From Firmicutes bacterium CAG:460 (lineage in GTDB: Bacteria; Bacillota_I; Bacilli_A; RF39; UBA660), in the NCBI GenBank assembly GCA_000437355.1, contig FR899774.1, forward strand, positions 107,572 to 171,571: a stretch of 64,000 nt of DNA, given 5' to 3'. The notes beneath the pieces were generated by a model. That model was not told where the DNA came from. It ran no database searches and worked only from the letters and a program-made list of their open reading frames with translations. A program made the position numbers and the translations under genes. Positions 61,604 to 64,000 of this stretch are shown piece by piece; within the stretch, counting starts at the first letter, position 1; each line of letters begins with the position of its first letter.

Positions 61604-62483
61604 AATATTTTTTAGAAGTATAAGAGATGCGCTTAAGAGTGTTGTTAGAAACTTTTCTTTGAGCTTTGCATCAATTATGTGTACAACAATTACTTTAATT
61701 CTTGTAGCAGTTGCTGTAGTTGCTGCAGCTAATGTTAATAACGCTACAAGGTTAATTGAAGATGAATTAACAATTGTTACTTATTTAAAAAAAGATGTAA
61801 CTGAAGAACAAATTGAAAATATTAAAAGTGAAATATCAAGTTATAAAAATATAGAAGAAGTAACATTTAAAAGTAAAGATGAATGGAAATTAGAAATGAG
61901 TGAATATGATGACTCATTTAAAACTGTATTAAATTATTTAGATGAAAATCCATTAATGGACTCATTTGTGTTAAAAGTAAATGATGTAAAAAAATTAAGT
62001 GAAACAAGTGAATATATTAAAGCAATAAATGGTGTAGATACTGTTAAATATGGTGAAGGTATGGTTGAACAAGTAATATCTGTATTTGATATAGTACAAA
62101 AAATAGTAGTAGTTGTTGTAATTGCTTTAATAGTTGTAACAAGTTTTTTAATAAGTAATACAATTAAACTAACTATATTTAGTAGAAGAAATGAAATTGA
62201 AATTATGAGATTAGTTGGGGCAAGCAATATTACAATTAAATTACCTTTCTTATTTGAAGGGTTCATAATTGGTTTAATTGGTTCAATTATTCCAGTATGT
62301 ATTACTATTTATGGATATGTAATTCTTTATTCAAGATTGCATGGTAAATTATTTTCAAATATGATTATGTTAATTAAGCCATATCCATTTGTATTTTGGG
62401 TATCTTTAATAGTTATAGCAATTGGAGCTTTAGTAGGTATGTATGGTAGTATTAAAGCTGTAAGAAAGTATTTGAAGGTGTAA
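61590..62483 (+). CDS. ftsX: cell division protein FtsX
   Basis: The 297-residue membrane protein has four helices and a large external loop (about 55-165) after helix 1. It starts MRAFRIFFRSIRDALKSVVR and contains RNEIEIMRLVGAS, the FtsX core motif, and ends LGA-like GALVGMYGSIKAVRKYLKV. The longer frame begins in ftsE; the ATG at 61590 fits family starts. Its loop should contact the M23 hydrolase encoded next. Confidence 0.93.
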   Translation: MRAFRIFFRSIRDALKSVVRNFSLSFASIMCTTITLILVAVAVVAAANVNNATRLIEDELTIVTYLKKDVTEEQIENIKSEISSYKNIEEVTFKSKDEWKLEMSEYDDSFKTVLNYLDENPLMDSFVLKVNDVKKLSETSEYIKAINGVDTVKYGEGMVEQVISVFDIVQKIVVVVVIALIVVTSFLISNTIKLTIFSRRNEIEIMRLVGASNITIKLPFLFEGFIIGLIGSIIPVCITIYGYVILYSRLHGKLFSNMIMLIKPYPFVFWVSLIVIAIGALVGMYGSIKAVRKYLKV

Positions 62484-62485
62484 CT

Positions 62486-63739
62486 ATGGGTATAAAGAAA
62501 CTAAGTAGTTATTTTGTAAGATATATTTTAGTAATATTTATATTTGTTTCATGTTTTATATTTAAACCATCTGATGCTTATGCTAAGTCTGCAAATACTT
62601 TGGCGGGTCTTAGGGCTGATTTAAAGGATTTGGAAGCTCAAAAAAGAGCTAATGATAGTAAAAAGAATTTAACACAAAGTCAAATTAATAGTAAAAAAAA
62701 TGAGATAAATAATGCCAATCAAGAGATAACAAATAGTAAAGAAAAGATAGAAAATGCAAAAGTGTTAATTGAAGAAACTGATAAAAAAATAACTGAGTTA
62801 GAAGAAAAAAATAAAGAATTAATTACTTATTATCAAGTTATGTTAAGTAATAATGTTTATATGGAATTTATTACTGAGTCATCAAACATGACAGAATTAA
62901 TAATGAGAAGTGATGCAATTAGAGAATTAACAAATTATCAACAAGAAAAATTAAAAGAATTAGAAGATTTAATAAAAGAAAATAAACAACTACAAGTTGA
63001 TATGAAAAAGTATCAAGTAACTTTAGAAAAAAATATTATTGCTTATCAAGATGCTGTTTATTCTTTACAAGATAACTTAGCAGATTTAAATGATATTGCT
63101 TTAGATATTAATTCTCAGATTAGTTCACAAAAAGAATTAATTAAAGTTTATGAACAAATGGGGTGTAAAGAAGACCAAGATTTAGATGAATGTTCTAGAG
63201 TAGTGGGAAATGCTATGTGGTTAAAGCCTTTAATTAAGGGGAGAGTAAATAGTAATTTTGGAGTTAGAAATAATCCGTTAAAACCTGGTACTTATAAGGT
63301 TCATCAAGCTGTAGATATCGGTGGTAATGGTGAGGGAACTAAAGTTTATGCAGTTGGTTCTGGTTCTGTTGCAATGGTTATTAATGCTGAAAATACTTAT
63401 AATACAAAGAAAACAAAAACTTGTGGGGGTAATCAAGTATATATTTGGATGCAAGTTGCTGGTAAATATTATACTGTTCAATATGCTCACTTGTTAAAAG
63501 TTTATGTTAAAGCCGGAGATGTTGTAACTAAGGATACTGTTATTGGTCTTCAAGGTGGTGGTGCAGGTACTAGAAAATGGGAAAGTTGTTCAACTGGTAC
63601 ACACTTACATTTTGGTATTGCTAAAGGTAAAATTGCTAATAATAAATATTTTATTGGTAATTGGATGGCAAATGCTATCAAACCCGAAGGTTACCCATCA
63701 GCAGGTGGTTGGTTCTATTCAAGAACTCAATGGTTTTAA
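62486..63739 (+). CDS. coiled-coil M23 peptidase, FtsEX-type murein hydrolase
   Basis: The 417-residue secreted protein has a signal peptide (about 1-33), a long coiled coil (about 38-235) and an M23 domain (about 255-400). The domain has the zinc ligands HQAVDIG (HxxxD) and HLHFG, with AH in VQYAHLL. This is the EnvC/PcsB-like plan activated by FtsEX, and it lies 2 bases after ftsX. All four zinc-site motifs look intact, so it should be an active endopeptidase (unlike EnvC, whose LytM domain is degenerate). A WWF-type tail (GWFYSRTQWF) ends it. Confidence 0.92.
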   Translation: MGIKKLSSYFVRYILVIFIFVSCFIFKPSDAYAKSANTLAGLRADLKDLEAQKRANDSKKNLTQSQINSKKNEINNANQEITNSKEKIENAKVLIEETDKKITELEEKNKELITYYQVMLSNNVYMEFITESSNMTELIMRSDAIRELTNYQQEKLKELEDLIKENKQLQVDMKKYQVTLEKNIIAYQDAVYSLQDNLADLNDIALDINSQISSQKELIKVYEQMGCKEDQDLDECSRVVGNAMWLKPLIKGRVNSNFGVRNNPLKPGTYKVHQAVDIGGNGEGTKVYAVGSGSVAMVINAENTYNTKKTKTCGGNQVYIWMQVAGKYYTVQYAHLLKVYVKAGDVVTKDTVIGLQGGGAGTRKWESCSTGTHLHFGIAKGKIANNKYFIGNWMANAIKPEGYPSAGGWFYSRTQWF

Positions 63740-63757
63740 AAATACTGTATAAAAAAA

Positions 63758-63797
63758 GCACTATTTACACAAAATGTGCGAATATAGTGTTTTTTTC
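63758..63797 (+). terminator. intrinsic terminator of ftsEX operon
   Basis: GCACTAT and ATAGTG arms (63759-63765 and 63784-63789) with an inner CACA/TGTG pairing, followed by seven T. Confidence 0.75.
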
Positions 63798-63869
63798 TTT
63801 TTTCTTTTGTGGTAAAATGGATATGTAAAATAAAATATCCGTGCGTGATATTGTGATGAGGTGAACAAA

Positions 63870-64000
63870 ATGCAAAATAAAAAACAAGCAATAATATTAA
63901 GTATAGTAGCAAGTTTAGCATTACTTGTATTAATAGTCGGAGCAACATATGCATACTTTCAAGCAAGTGGTGGAACTGGTACAAGTGCAAACTTGAAAGT
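63870..64000 (+). CDS. start of secreted surface protein, cut by window edge
   Basis: Only 43 residues are visible: MQNKKQAIILSIVASLALLV, then LIVGATYAYFQASGGTGTSANLKV. The segment GATYAYF after a hydrophobic core resembles the SipW-dependent signal of TasA/camelysin-like proteins. GAGGTGA lies upstream of the ATG. The rest of the protein lies outside the window. Confidence 0.6.
   Translation, partial: MQNKKQAIILSIVASLALLVLIVGATYAYFQASGGTGTSANLK

Noticed and set aside
1..64000. Mycoplasma-type code with TGA as tryptophan
   Set aside because: Several conserved genes end in TGA at the expected length (ricT, trmN6, yabP), and Trp is encoded by TGG in metS and dnaA.
1..64000. tRNA or rRNA genes
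   Set aside because: I saw no T-loop/acceptor-stem arrangement or rRNA-like segment; a covariance-model scan would be needed to exclude them fully.

Overview
The window is about 64 kb of a very AT-rich bacterial chromosome centred on the replication origin. Gene order, Shine-Dalgarno sites of the AGGAGG/AGGTGA type and intrinsic terminators point to a low-GC Gram-positive of the Bacilli. TGA is read as stop (for example ricT at 43169-43171 and trmN6 at 43863-43865), so the Mycoplasma code does not apply. The genome is compact, has cell-wall genes (murA, class A PBP, a MurJ/SpoVB-type flippase, ftsEX) and carries many sporulation genes. An uncultured gut Bacilli lineage close to Erysipelotrichia or to the walled relatives of Mollicutes is my inference; the sequence does not name it.

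Left arm (1-27.8 kb, almost all on the minus strand, leading away from the origin): spoIID (cut by the window edge), a DUF1146 gene, rpiB, a LemA protein, a DUF1016 nuclease gene with four copies of one palindrome, rpmE, an SGNH-type protein, murA, a zinc-ribbon protein, mntP, spoIIR, prmC, prfA, rpoE (delta), argS, a DUF1934-like gene, a divergent class A PBP, a Noc-like ParB protein, rsmG, mnmG and mnmE. A 4.2-kb accessory island (19.8-24.06 kb) then splits the usual mnmE-jag neighbourhood. It holds a secreted protein ending in a Hint domain, two XRE regulators, a small secreted protein sharing a Cys-pair module with the Hint protein, and a DUF4143 ATPase flanked by iteron-like repeats. After it come jag, yidC, rnpA, rpmH, an unknown gene and a phosphoesterase.

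Origin: DnaA boxes lie on both sides of dnaA (27.8-28.1 kb and 29.47-29.59 kb). Right arm (plus strand): dnaA, dnaN, a ComK-family gene in an unexpected place, recF, gyrB, gyrA. Then comes a 1.38-kb gene-free region with seven parS sites, six of them followed at fixed short spacing by a DnaA-box-like 9-mer, and two Noc-binding sites inside a 38-bp direct repeat. After it follow the SRP RNA, tadA, dnaX, ybaB, recR, bofA, holB, ricT, trmN6, pth, mfd, spoVT, a methionine-type T-box in front of dut-metS, tatD, a 3D-domain protein, ksgA, yabG, veg, spoVG, an unknown gene, yabP, yabQ, divIC, clpP (reverse strand), a nucleoside kinase, gap, a MurJ/SpoVB-type flippase (reverse strand), ftsE-ftsX with an M23 hydrolase, and the start of a secreted surface protein.

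The main themes are replication start, chromosome segregation and nucleoid occlusion; tRNA and ribosome maintenance; and a sporulation programme (spoIID, spoIIR, bofA, spoVT, yabG, yabP, yabQ, spoVG, ricT). A recurrent trait is that the stop codon lies inside the terminator hairpin. The most unusual regions are the parS/DnaA-box/Noc-site array, the Hint island, the palindrome family of the DUF1016 gene, the ComK-like gene between dnaN and recF, and the Met T-box that also controls a dUTPase.
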